Source: a virus
IMG/VR virus record: IMGVR_UViG_3300020474_000013
Location: 1 to 59,986 of that record
Reading direction: 5' to 3' (one strand)
DNA length: 59,986 bases
Within the stretch, counting starts at the first letter, position 1; each line of letters starts with the position of its first letter. Positions 33,049-41,742 of the stretch are shown here, one piece after another. The notes under the pieces were generated by a model. It had not been told where the DNA came from, searched no databases, and was given only the letters and a program-made list of their open reading frames with translations. A program made the translations under genes and the position numbers.

Positions 33049-33963
33049 TTACGAACTACCTGGTGAACCAAAGATACCTAGTGGGTCAGATACACCGAAA
33101 GAATATCTTTCTCTCGCTTTATATCTAACATTACCAGTATCGAAGTCTCCATCCATAGTAGTAGTCATAGGAGCTCTAACAAAATGCTTCATTCCGTCAG
33201 GAACATCAGTAGTGATAAAGAAAGCATTAGTATCAGTTAAATAATGATTAACTGAATAGCCTTCTGGAATCACTCCATTAGTTTTGACTGCATTTATGTC
33301 ATTGTCAGCAGTTCCTACTCTGTAGTCAGATTGTAACAATCTAGTTGCTACAAACTGCAAGTCAGAAGGAATAATAAGCTTCCTAGCTTTTGCTGCAATT
33401 TTTAGACCTCTTTCATCTGTCCACTTGCCTATTTGAATGATTGCATCTTCTAAAGATGTTTCATTTAAATCTGCTGCTACAGATGGTCTATTACTATTAG
33501 TACCGCCGTTTACAAGTGGGTGAGCTGTGCTAAACAAAGCAACGCCATCCCCTGAAGAAAAAGTAGTTGAGAATCCATTGTTTAATGGAAACGCTGCTTT
33601 TACTTGTTTTGTATAAGACATAGCTCTTGCTAATGCTTTAGTATATCTAGCTGATACAGAAACATAGAGGTTATCCTCCATAGCTTCTTCTGTAATGCTG
33701 AATCCTAAACCAATAGTTTCATGCGTATATCTAGCGACAAAAGATTCTTGTGCAGTATCATAATTGATAGCTGAACCTTCATCTTTTACTGGAGCTGCTC
33801 CAAAACCAGATAACTTCAATTCTTCTTCGAAACTTCTTTCAGAATTTTCAGTTACATAGATTTCTTCGTGCTCGTTCTCATAACGATTATATTCTTCGCC
33901 GAATAATGCGTTAAGACCAGGTAAGAGTTGTTTTAACTCGTTAGCTCTTGAAATAGCTGCCAT
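33049..33963 (-). CDS. Major capsid protein
   Basis: The protein has 304 residues. Pattern and position point to the coat protein: an acidic helical start (ELKQLLPGLNALFGEEYNRYENEHEEIY), then SERSFEEELKLSGFGAAPVKDEG, a typical E-loop region, ITEEAMEDNLY, and a C-terminal strand set with YSFGVSDPLG. The overall style is that of Mu gpT-like major head subunits with an HK97-type fold, although I cannot prove the fold. It lies after the scaffold and a second head gene and is followed by a strong terminator, as expected for the most abundant virion protein. Confidence 0.85.
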   Translation of the reverse strand: MAAISRANELKQLLPGLNALFGEEYNRYENEHEEIYVTENSERSFEEELKLSGFGAAPVKDEGSAINYDTAQESFVARYTHETIGLGFSITEEAMEDNLYVSVSARYTKALARAMSYTKQVKAAFPLNNGFSTTFSSGDGVALFSTAHPLVNGGTNSNRPSVAADLNETSLEDAIIQIGKWTDERGLKIAAKARKLIIPSDLQFVATRLLQSDYRVGTADNDINAVKTNGVIPEGYSVNHYLTDTNAFFITTDVPDGMKHFVRAPMTTTMDGDFDTGNVRYKARERYSFGVSDPLGIFGSPGSS

Positions 33964-33973
33964 AATTTACTCC

Positions 33974-34561
33974 TTAACCTATACCTGTTGTATTTAACAA
34001 CTGGTGTCCGACATTAAACATTACTAGCACATCAGTATAAGTATCACCAACTGCACTATCTGGTCCATCAACAAAGTCAACGACTTTTAATGGTAGTGTG
34101 TTGGTAGTAGCTGCTGTACTCCCATCGACTGCGTTTTTACTTGTACCTATTGTTGTACTTCCTGCAGTTTGCACAACAGCACAGTTCTTGCCAAGGTCAT
34201 CTTGTCCAAGAGTTTCGTCTGATTGCATTTGCATAAGTATAAAAGGGTCAGTAGCAACATACGCAACAATATCATCTGCAGCAGTTGATGCTGGATAATA
34301 TTGATTTGGTGTGAATTGACCTGTTGTTGGGTCTGTATAAGCACAACCAAGGAATACACCTATAGGTGTACAAGCTGTAGTACCAGTATCTTTTTGGATA
34401 GTGGTATTAGGATTGTCATCACCCCATTTTACAAAATCACCATAAAATATGGATGTGCCAAAAGCATTTTTAATTTTGTAATGTGTAACTTTTCCTTGAT
34501 ATGGACTTCCAACTACAGTACCAACTGGTCTAGCTCCGTGAGGAGTTGCACTTGTTGACAT
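33974..34561 (-). CDS. Putative capsid decoration / head protein
   Basis: The protein has 195 residues, beta-rich with Thr/Gly/Asp, starting HGARPVGTVVGSPYQGKVTHYKI. It lies directly upstream of the major capsid gene (10-base gap), where marine podovirus-like phages usually carry a small second head protein. No protease or enzyme motif is present. It has a GGAG site before its ATG. Confidence 0.6.
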   Translation of the reverse strand: MSTSATPHGARPVGTVVGSPYQGKVTHYKIKNAFGTSIFYGDFVKWGDDNPNTTIQKDTGTTACTPIGVFLGCAYTDPTTGQFTPNQYYPASTAADDIVAYVATDPFILMQMQSDETLGQDDLGKNCAVVQTAGSTTIGTSKNAVDGSTAATTNTLPLKVVDFVDGPDSAVGDTYTDVLVMFNVGHQLLNTTGIG

Positions 34562-34598
34562 AATTGTCTCCTTATCAAATAATTAATAAAATAAGAAA

Positions 34599-35108
34599 CT
34601 AAGAATCTTTACCAAATGTTGTTCGTGATTTTCTTTCAAAAACTTGTTTGGTAGCCATCCTAGAATCTTGGTCTTTAAAATATGTGTTATCTACTGATTC
34701 CAGTTGAGACTCTGCTAAATTATCAAAGTATTCATCTCTAGCTTTCGCTTTTTCTTCTGGCATCTTACATAACAGTTGTCCACCAATTTCAACATTACCT
34801 TTAACCGACCATTCAGAATTGTGGTCCATCATATGAATTTGAAGTTCTGGATGGTCCTCTAATCTACAGGGTTGCCATCCTTCTCTTAATTTTCTTGATA
34901 CATTAGGATTATCAGCTTGACCTAAAAGGCTAGTTCTAATATACCTAAATACCCACCCTTCTTGTGGTGTTGGATTTGGTAAATTTGATGGATTTTCCCA
35001 ACTTTGTATACGCTGAGAAGCCTCTCGGCTTTCTATTTCCCTAGGGGTACGCTCTTGTGATTGCTCTTCGCTATCACTTTTTATTTCTTTATTATTTTCT
35101 TCGGACAT
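34599..35108 (-). CDS. Conserved head-module protein of unknown function
   Basis: The protein has 169 residues. An acidic, probably disordered start (to about residue 35) is followed by a domain with GWVFRYIRTSLLGQADNPNV, REGWQPCRLEDHPEL and GGQLLCKMPEEKAKAR. I recognise this as a recurrent protein between scaffold and capsid genes of marine phages but know no function. It follows the scaffold gene with a single-base gap. Confidence 0.6.
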   Translation of the reverse strand: MSEENNKEIKSDSEEQSQERTPREIESREASQRIQSWENPSNLPNPTPQEGWVFRYIRTSLLGQADNPNVSRKLREGWQPCRLEDHPELQIHMMDHNSEWSVKGNVEIGGQLLCKMPEEKAKARDEYFDNLAESQLESVDNTYFKDQDSRMATKQVFERKSRTTFGKDS

Positions 35109-35109
35109 T

Positions 35110-36132
35110 TTAAGTCTCCTTTAATAATTGATTTGCATACTGCTCTGGAGTTATATTAAGACGCTTTGCGAGAGCAACTTGACTCTGAGTCAGATGTATT
35201 TTGCGAGGGCTTTTACCGCTATTCCTCGTTGCGGGTGCTACAGGATTGGTTACCTGTCTTTTAGGTGTAATTTCAACTTCTTCTGTTTCCAGAGGTTGTT
35301 GTTGTGTTACACCAAAAAAATTTGGAAATTGTTCTTTCATTTTTGTATCAATCTCAGAATAATATTTCTGAGAGTCTTTTGCAGGGTCAATTCCATTGGC
35401 TTGTAATGATTGGTCTATATACATAGCAAATGATGTCATTTCTTTATGTGCTGGGTCAGTACCCATAAACCAAGGATTATTTTTAGACCATGCATCCATA
35501 TCTGGGTCAGAAGGTTTTTCAATTTGTTGTTGTGGTTCTACATATTTAGAAGCAACATCTGTTTGTAGTTGTTCTGCATAATTACCAGCTTGTTGCTCTG
35601 CTAAAGTAGCTTGTGCTAGTTCTGTTTGTGCAAGAGCCATGTTTTCTGCATTACCTTCTTCGTATGCTTTCTTAAATTTTTCTTGTGCGTTGTATTTTGC
35701 CCATTGAGCATTATTAAGTGCCTGTTGGTTTAATACATCTCCGCCTTGTGAAACTACACTTTGCAACTTTTGATTTTCTGACATCAAAGTTTTTAATGCT
35801 TTTGTAGCTTCTTGTGATTCCCTTAAAGCTTGTTCTTTTGCTCTACGTTCTTCATGGAATTCATATTTAATTTTATTAATTCTTTCACCAGCTTTTTTAC
35901 TATAGTCTGCAATCTCTTGGTCTAAAGTATCATCATCTACAGATTCTTCTGCAGTCTCTACTTTTGGAGGTCGCCTATCTTCTTCTGGTCTTTCATCAAT
36001 AACTTCTACTTCAATGTCTTTTGTAGGGGAAGTATTAATTTCATTTGCAACACCAAAGAATTTATCTTCTGATGTTTGTTCAGGTACTGGTTCTGCTTTA
36101 GTATCTATTACTTGTTCTATACTTTCACTCAT
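35110..36132 (-). CDS. Scaffolding protein
   Basis: The protein has 340 residues, acidic N-terminus, long coiled coil (about 75-200, rich in Glu, Gln, Ala), and a C-terminal basic segment (RKIHLTQSQVALAKRLNITPEQY) of the type that binds coat protein. It is encoded between the portal module and the capsid gene, the standard place for a scaffold. It overlaps the GroES-like gene by 4 bases. No protease domain is visible, so the scaffold is probably released and not digested. Confidence 0.8.
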   Translation of the reverse strand: MSESIEQVIDTKAEPVPEQTSEDKFFGVANEINTSPTKDIEVEVIDERPEEDRRPPKVETAEESVDDDTLDQEIADYSKKAGERINKIKYEFHEERRAKEQALRESQEATKALKTLMSENQKLQSVVSQGGDVLNQQALNNAQWAKYNAQEKFKKAYEEGNAENMALAQTELAQATLAEQQAGNYAEQLQTDVASKYVEPQQQIEKPSDPDMDAWSKNNPWFMGTDPAHKEMTSFAMYIDQSLQANGIDPAKDSQKYYSEIDTKMKEQFPNFFGVTQQQPLETEEVEITPKRQVTNPVAPATRNSGKSPRKIHLTQSQVALAKRLNITPEQYANQLLKET

Positions 36133-36533
36133 GCTCTCACTACTCCTGTTGGGTCATCAACTACTGCTTCCACAGTATCATCGTTAATTAAACGAAACTC
36201 TTTACCATACATTTTCATACGAGTACCTGAATAAGCTCTAAATATCACCCAATCACCTTCTTTACACCAAGGTCCTGTTGGAAACCTTTTTTCATCACAA
36301 TAAGCTTCTGCACCTAGTTTTAAAACAAAACCACAAATATTTGAGGTTTCTTCGTCTGTTCTAGTTTGACTAGCTTTTATGATTCCGCCATCAGTTGTTT
36401 CTTTAGCTTCAGGCATAGCTATAAGTATTTTCCAACCTTTAGGAACTGGAAGTTGACTTTTAACATCTTCACTAGGTTCTGGTTTTTTAACACTTTCTGG
36501 TTTTGGGATATTTACTTTTTTATCTTTATCCAT
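36129..36533 (-). CDS. GroES-like co-chaperonin
   Basis: The protein has 134 residues. After a Lys/Pro/Glu-rich start, residues about 30-125 have the Cpn10 fold pattern: PVPKGWKILIAMPEAKETTDGGI (with the mobile-loop region), GFVLKLGAEAY, KEGDWVIFRAYSGTRM and KEFRLINDDTVEAVV. Phage GroES analogues (T4 gp31, RB49 CocO) let host GroEL fold a capsid protein. The ATG at 36533 is preferred to a TTG frame extension that would lie inside the previous gene. The placement between portal and scaffold fits a capsid-folding role. Confidence 0.75.
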   Translation of the reverse strand: MDKDKKVNIPKPESVKKPEPSEDVKSQLPVPKGWKILIAMPEAKETTDGGIIKASQTRTDEETSNICGFVLKLGAEAYCDEKRFPTGPWCKEGDWVIFRAYSGTRMKMYGKEFRLINDDTVEAVVDDPTGVVRA

Positions 36534-36562
36534 ATTTTGCACGACTGTTAGGTGCCGAGTTC

Positions 36563-36766
36563 CTATTGTTTTAAGTGTTGTTCTTTCCAATCAAGAACTT
36601 CACGCTCCGCAAGAGCTAATCCTTCTATAACTCCTGTCATTTTTTTGTAATCAGAAAAGTCTTTACAACTTCCTGTTGAGATATGGTCTGAACATTCATT
36701 CATCATTTCTCTTAATTTCTTAACTAAGAAAGCAGATAGTGATTGCTCATTTATATCATTACTCAT
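36563..36766 (-). CDS. Small helical protein
   Basis: The protein has 67 residues and is all-helical (SAFLVKKLREMMNECSDHIST, MTGVIEGLALAEREVLDW). It overlaps the portal stop by 8 bases. It has the look of short conserved genes after marine phage portal genes, of unknown function. It could be a portal or packaging chaperone. Confidence 0.5.
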   Translation of the reverse strand: MSNDINEQSLSAFLVKKLREMMNECSDHISTGSCKDFSDYKKMTGVIEGLALAEREVLDWKEQHLKQ

Positions 36767-39230
36767 TCAATTTGCTATCATTAACTAAATCTTTAGCAAT
36801 GTCAATACCTGTTTTATAATCATCTAAAACTTTATTTTCTGCTTTTTCTTGTCTATCTAGCAAATCACTAGCAATTTGCTGTCCCATTTTTAAACCAGAT
36901 GACTCTTGTTGAGCTTTAATTCTTTGTTCTTCTAGTTCTTTATTAGATACAGCTTTAGCTGCATCTACAGCTAATCTACTTTCATCAATTCTTAATTTAC
37001 CTTCAACTTGTTTTTCTTTAATTTCAAGTTCTTTTTGTTTAGCTAATATTAATGGGTCTTGTGCTTGTTCTTGTATTCTTTGTTGTTCTGCTTGTGCAGC
37101 ATTTGTAGTTGCTACTCTTTGTGCAGCCTCAGCTACTAATGTAGATATTCTTTTCTCTACATCTGCTGGTAAAGGTTCTCCTACTGGAGGTAACTCTACA
37201 CCCATTTCTCTTTCAACTTGGTCTCTAAACTGTAATGCAAGATGTTGCATAATATAATCAGAACCAGCACTTTGTATAACTTGTGCATTTGGACTTTGTT
37301 GTACTTTAGCTTGAACATTAGGGTCTTGTTGTGCAGAAGCAAGTGTTTGTATATGAGCTTCATGGTCTTGGAACTCATATGCTTGTACTGGTTTACCATT
37401 TAATATATTTTGTACTGCTGTTACTGGGTCAACAGGTGGCACTTCTCCTTGTGGAGGTATTATTGTTTCTGCATCTTTAATGCCTAATACTTCAAGCATT
37501 TGTCTATGTAATTGACCTAAGTCATATAACTGCGGTGCTTGTTGTGCTAATTGCATAGCAGCTTGATACTGCATAATTCTTTGAGCCATAGTTGCAGCAT
37601 TTGGGTCTGATACAGGTAATACATCTACCCTTGCATCAAAATCTTGTACTTTAATTTGTTGTCCTTCTTCTACTTCATATGGATAAGCTGGTTCTGTAAA
37701 GTCTTTAATAACACCAACTAATATCTCAAACTCTCTTTTCATGGAAGCATGAAGTCTAGCTTGTACTGCTGACATAACTTTCATGTTTCTTTCTAGTAAA
37801 GCTAGTGTTGTTCCTACTGGTGCTTGACTATTCATGTCAGATGTTTTCATATCTGCAATACTTGCAAACCTTTTACCTTCTTCAACTATGTTCTGTAGTA
37901 AAGAAAATAATGTACCTGAAGGTTCTTTATAAGGTAAGAATGTAATATTGTCTCTAATAGCACCACCTGGTACATCTACATCTCTAAACTCACCAGGCAT
38001 AATGGGACTATCGTCTCCTTTTATACGCAGTCCTCTAGCTTTTAAACCACCTGGTAGGTTACTTAAAGTACCTGCATCTACTAATTGTCTTAGTATTGAT
38101 GTAGCTGATTTAGCTAATCCACCAATCATATGTATCAAACCAAAGCCATAGAAACCTAATCCTGGTAGATACTGATAGTGAACAAAGTGCATCCTTCTTA
38201 GTTTTGCTTGGTCATCTTCATAGTAGTTTCTTCTAATGCTAAGAATAATGCCTGAAGGACTATCCATTGTTACAACATAAGGTAAGGCTATACCTGTATC
38301 TTGACCATTAGCATCTTTATCTTCAAAACCTTTAATATCTAAATCTACCTGCATTTCTAAGATAGTATGTCTTGTATCATAGTCGTAGCTTTCTGATTCA
38401 CCAGTCATCTCGTTATACTTCTTAGTAATATCAGATGATGTTGGTGTAGCATCAGGTAGCTCTATATCTCTGTAAAATCCATTGACTTGCATCTTTCTTA
38501 CATCATTAGATGACTTCTTCATTACATGAGTAGCTCTTTCGCAAGTTTCTAAATCACTTGCACCATAATTAACTACTACATCTTCTGCTGGTACAAAGAT
38601 ACCGCTTGGTCTATTTAGTGTCGGGTCAAAATATATTTTTCTAAATGCTGAACCTGCAAGTGGTAAAGAGAACAACATCTTTTCTGTTTCACTTCTGTAT
38701 TCAGACATTTCATAAGTAAGCAAGTAATTAAGATAATCTTGTACTCTTTGACTTTGTTTTTCTTTACTAGAATCTATAGTGCCTACTATTTTAGTTCTTA
38801 CAGGACCTGAAGCAGGGAATATTTCTGATATAGCTTGTGATTGAAATTTAATAACAGCTTCACTTAACATAGGATGAAATACACCACAGGCTCCAGACCA
38901 AGGTGTAGTTCTTTCTTCTATTTTTAATCCTAGCTGGTCTAAGCCTTTAACATAGGTTTCTTCCCAGTCTGACCTTGAATCTTTATCTGATTGATATGCA
39001 CTTAATAACTCATTACCTATAGAGCTTAATTCATCTTCATCAATAAAATCTACTAAGTTAGAATCAAAACTAGCATCTGTTATTTGTGATGCATTAGGGT
39101 CAAAATCAATAATCATTCCACCATCATCGGTTTCTGTTGTTTCTACCTCTATGTCTAATTCTGGTTCAGGGTCCATTTCTACTAGACCATCTATTGGTGT
39201 AGCAGGAACGAATTGTTTTTCTATAGCCAA
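36759..39230 (-). CDS. Portal protein, P22 gp1-like
   Basis: The protein has 823 residues, longer than P22 gp1 (725). Family signs include the N-terminal acidic region, TPWSGACGVFHPMLSEAVIKFQSQAISEIFP, ATHVMKKSSNDVRKM, FVHYQYLPGLGFYGFGLIHMIGGLAKSAT and GALLERNMKVMS-type helices near residue 470. The last 250 residues are Gln/Ala/Glu-rich coiled coil, matching the P22 portal barrel that reaches into the capsid. It follows the large terminase by 9 bases. The portal is the DNA gate and the terminase docking site. Confidence 0.88.
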   Translation of the reverse strand: MAIEKQFVPATPIDGLVEMDPEPELDIEVETTETDDGGMIIDFDPNASQITDASFDSNLVDFIDEDELSSIGNELLSAYQSDKDSRSDWEETYVKGLDQLGLKIEERTTPWSGACGVFHPMLSEAVIKFQSQAISEIFPASGPVRTKIVGTIDSSKEKQSQRVQDYLNYLLTYEMSEYRSETEKMLFSLPLAGSAFRKIYFDPTLNRPSGIFVPAEDVVVNYGASDLETCERATHVMKKSSNDVRKMQVNGFYRDIELPDATPTSSDITKKYNEMTGESESYDYDTRHTILEMQVDLDIKGFEDKDANGQDTGIALPYVVTMDSPSGIILSIRRNYYEDDQAKLRRMHFVHYQYLPGLGFYGFGLIHMIGGLAKSATSILRQLVDAGTLSNLPGGLKARGLRIKGDDSPIMPGEFRDVDVPGGAIRDNITFLPYKEPSGTLFSLLQNIVEEGKRFASIADMKTSDMNSQAPVGTTLALLERNMKVMSAVQARLHASMKREFEILVGVIKDFTEPAYPYEVEEGQQIKVQDFDARVDVLPVSDPNAATMAQRIMQYQAAMQLAQQAPQLYDLGQLHRQMLEVLGIKDAETIIPPQGEVPPVDPVTAVQNILNGKPVQAYEFQDHEAHIQTLASAQQDPNVQAKVQQSPNAQVIQSAGSDYIMQHLALQFRDQVEREMGVELPPVGEPLPADVEKRISTLVAEAAQRVATTNAAQAEQQRIQEQAQDPLILAKQKELEIKEKQVEGKLRIDESRLAVDAAKAVSNKELEEQRIKAQQESSGLKMGQQIASDLLDRQEKAENKVLDDYKTGIDIAKDLVNDSKLNE

Positions 39231-39239
39231 TATAATCTC

Positions 39240-40736
39240 CTAGTAATAATCTGCTGTTCTGTTATGTTCTATTGGTTCATCTTCTTCATCTGAATCAAGA
39301 GGAACAAAACCACCTTGCCTAAATCTTAATAATGCTTGCGTACTGCTATCAACCAAATCATCATGTTCCATATTAGGAAAACCAGCAAACTCTTCTATAA
39401 CTTCTTCTGCCCATCTTGTTTCAGGTGCCCAAACAACTCCTGAAGCAAACAAATCTGACACAGCATTTACTCTTGATATTTTATCATTACCACGACTAGG
39501 TGTATATTCTTGTACTGGTATGCCTGTTTGTCTAAGTTCAAATATTAAAGGTAGCCCTGCAGCCTTAGCTTCTACAATAAAAGCATCAGGTTTATAGGCA
39601 TTGTACTTCTCTAAAGCCATTTTCTTTAAATCTGGGAACTCTAAACGCTCTTTGTAGGCATCTAGTAGTATTAGTTGTGGAGCAACAAGACCATCATCGT
39701 TTTCTTTATAAAAAACACCCCAACTGGTACAGGCTGAATAGTCAGCTCTTTGTGTTTTTAAGAAAGCCGTGTCCCATGATTGGATAATAAACTCACAATC
39801 AGGAGGATTTCTACCTTCCCATGTTCTCCACCATTCTCTTTTAACAAGAGCACCTTCTTCAGAAGTAGGGTCTTGTTGATATTGAGCCATCCACTTAGAA
39901 CTAGGCAATTCAGCCTTCAAAGCTTCTAACTCTTCCAATTTCCAGAAAGCATCCCACAAAGGTTTACCAGAAGGTAAGATTGCAGGTAGTTCAATTACTT
40001 CCCATTGGTCGGCTCCGCCACGCTTTATACTAGCATCTACCACTTGACCCGTTAAATCCTTGTTATGCCATCTTGTCATCACTACAACGATTGCACCATT
40101 AGGCTGTAAACGCTGTCTAGGACCAGATGTGTACCATTCATAGGTACGATTAAAGACATTTATGTCTGCTGAAGCTCCTTCTTGCTCAGAGTGCGGGTCA
40201 TCTATGATGAGTAGGTCAGCACCTTTACCAGTAACTGCTCCTCCTACACCAATAGCGAAATATTCACCGCCTTTATTCGTATTCCAACGACCCGCAGCTT
40301 TGGAATCCGACTGCAAACTAACATTGGGGAATATTTTCTTAAAATCTTTGCTTCCTACAAGGTTTCTAACCTTCCTACCAAAGCCTACAGCTAGTTCTGC
40401 GGTGTGTGCGGTCTGAATAATCTTTTTTTCTGGCTTACTTCCCAGGAACCATGCAGGTAATAGGAAAGATGCAAACTCGGATTTGGTATGTCTAGGTGGC
40501 ATATTGATAATTAGACGCTTTAAATCGCCATTAGCTACCCTTTCAAAGGCATCCGCCATAATTTTATGATGGGGACCCTCTATAAATGCAGTCCACATCT
40601 CCTTAACAAAGGACATATACTCTTCTGCACACTTCTCTCGGGCTTTAGCATCTTCTAATTCATCTAATAAACCTAGTAACTCTCTCTTCTCATCCAAAGA
40701 AAGGTTTTGTACTTGACTTAATATTTGGTTACTCAT
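39240..40736 (-). CDS. terL: Terminase large subunit
   Basis: The protein has 498 residues. The ATPase part has a Walker A-like MPPRHTKSE (79-87), Walker B LLIIDDPH (D179/D180) and VVVMTRWH. The nuclease part has acidic residues D322 (QSWDTAF), E389 (FIVEAKAAG) and D459/D460/D463 (EHDDLVDSS), an RNase H fold cleaving concatemers. It is complete. A 526-bp gap with G-run repeats separates it from the small subunit, unusual because terminase genes normally touch. Confidence 0.95.
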   Translation of the reverse strand: MSNQILSQVQNLSLDEKRELLGLLDELEDAKAREKCAEEYMSFVKEMWTAFIEGPHHKIMADAFERVANGDLKRLIINMPPRHTKSEFASFLLPAWFLGSKPEKKIIQTAHTAELAVGFGRKVRNLVGSKDFKKIFPNVSLQSDSKAAGRWNTNKGGEYFAIGVGGAVTGKGADLLIIDDPHSEQEGASADINVFNRTYEWYTSGPRQRLQPNGAIVVVMTRWHNKDLTGQVVDASIKRGGADQWEVIELPAILPSGKPLWDAFWKLEELEALKAELPSSKWMAQYQQDPTSEEGALVKREWWRTWEGRNPPDCEFIIQSWDTAFLKTQRADYSACTSWGVFYKENDDGLVAPQLILLDAYKERLEFPDLKKMALEKYNAYKPDAFIVEAKAAGLPLIFELRQTGIPVQEYTPSRGNDKISRVNAVSDLFASGVVWAPETRWAEEVIEEFAGFPNMEHDDLVDSSTQALLRFRQGGFVPLDSDEEDEPIEHNRTADYY

Positions 40737-40922
40737 ACATCTCCTATACTAGATAGTAAGTAGACACTTCCTAAAACTAAAAACTTACTAAGTTACTACC
40801 AGTTAGTGGCACTTAGCAAGTAAATACCTTACAAGTAGGTACCTACTGGATGTAAATCACGCTAGATTTTAACATAATTGCACATCTTCACAGGAAAAAC
40901 AACTATTTTTTAAAAATAATAT

Positions 40923-41100
40923 GGGGGGTCTAGGGTCCCTTAGCCGTTTCCTACAGAAATTATATATTAAACTTACAAAAAACGCTATCAAAATGCAATA
41001 CATAGGGGGGGTCTATGAAAACAACTAATATCCTGTGCATATCACTATGTATATATGATAGTCAGGTAGCCGACTGTGTAAAAGGGGGGAGGGGGGTCTA
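40923..41100. repeat. Three GGGGGGTCTA repeats with about 84-bp phasing
   Basis: Exact copies of GGGGGGTCTA start at 40923, 41006 and 41091, 83 and 85 bp apart, which is eight helical turns. The middle copy sits in the inverted repeat CATAG...CTATG and the third follows an additional GGGGGGA. The run lies directly behind the small terminase gene, so a pac-type recognition site is a reasonable guess. Phased G-runs could also form quadruplexes. Confidence 0.7.
40964..40991 (-). promoter_or_regulatory. Sigma-70-like promoter upstream of terL
   Basis: On the minus strand TTGATA (40986-40991), 16 bases and TAATAT (40964-40969) form a promoter-like pair about 220 bases before the terL start codon. 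It would drive the long late operon. The long leader is unexplained. The hexamer match is moderate. Confidence 0.4.
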
Positions 41101-41120
41101 TTTATAGTGGGAAATCTAAA

Positions 41121-41169
41121 CACAATATGTTGTGGTCAAAGATGATACCTGGAACACAAGATGTTGTGT
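41121..41169. promoter_or_regulatory. Two related inverted repeats (operator-like)
   Basis: CACAATATGTTGTG (41121-41134) and ACACAAGATGTTGTGT (41154-41169) are perfect dyads with the same half-site ACACAA/TTGTGT around a 4-base centre, 34 bp apart centre to centre. This pairing is typical of a dimeric regulator or of small-terminase binding. They lie 94 bp behind the small terminase gene. Confidence 0.6.
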
Positions 41170-41262
41170 CTGACCCTATATATAGTGCATCCCAAAATCA
41201 GACCACATACAGCACACACACAGACCGCGTAATGCTCTATTAGATAGTTGGTTGATGATTGA

Positions 41263-41742
41263 CTATTGTTTGTTAAGTAATGCTTCTATTCGCTCTTCAA
41301 TATCCGCTTCAACTTCATCGCTTGTTCTTGCTTCTTTGGTTTCAACAACATCACTAAACAGCGATACACTTTTACCTAGCAATTCCAATGCTCGAATCCT
41401 AGCTGAATCTGAATCTGATTCTTTGGACTCACGATACAGTTGGTCTATGACATAGTTTCTTGTTCTGAGACTACTAGCAACTGCTGACTGCTCTTTACGT
41501 TCAATAGCCCTTTGTATGCTTATTGCTATCTTAGGGTTTGCAACTAAACGACTTGCTTCTACTTCTACCCACTTGGGAATCTTCCCTTGCTTAGTTAGAG
41601 CGACATCATAAACCTTTGCATATGCTTCTTTATAACTACCCAACTTGCCCTTGATAATTTCATCCACGAACTGCCTTTGCTTTATCGTTAATTCAATTTC
41701 TTTTTTGACTACTTTCAGATTTGGTTTTTCATCTTCGCTCAT
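41263..41742 (-). CDS. terS: Terminase small subunit
   Basis: The protein has 159 residues. The N-terminal helix-turn-helix region (LTIKQRQFVDEIIKGKLGSYKEAYAKVY) followed by NPKIAISIQRAIERKEQ is the Terminase_2-type DNA-binding pattern, and the acidic C-terminal coil (TSDEVEADIEERIEALL) would oligomerise the ring. It selects the phage DNA and regulates the large subunit. It reads towards the terL gene but is separated from it by the G-run gap. Confidence 0.8.
   Translation of the reverse strand: MSEDEKPNLKVVKKEIELTIKQRQFVDEIIKGKLGSYKEAYAKVYDVALTKQGKIPKWVEVEASRLVANPKIAISIQRAIERKEQSAVASSLRTRNYVIDQLYRESKESDSDSARIRALELLGKSVSLFSDVVETKEARTSDEVEADIEERIEALLNKQ

Larger units (their letters stand above)
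40737..41262. other. Non-coding gap between terminase genes
   Basis: No credible gene lies here. Starting from the terL side it holds an AT-rich segment with repeated ACTTAC/AAGTA-type tracts, a minus-strand promoter candidate, three GGGGGGTCTA repeats about 84 bp apart and two inverted repeats. Composition is abnormal for this genome: several runs of 6-7 G in an otherwise AT-rich sequence. It is a strong candidate for a packaging or regulatory site. Confidence 0.8.
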
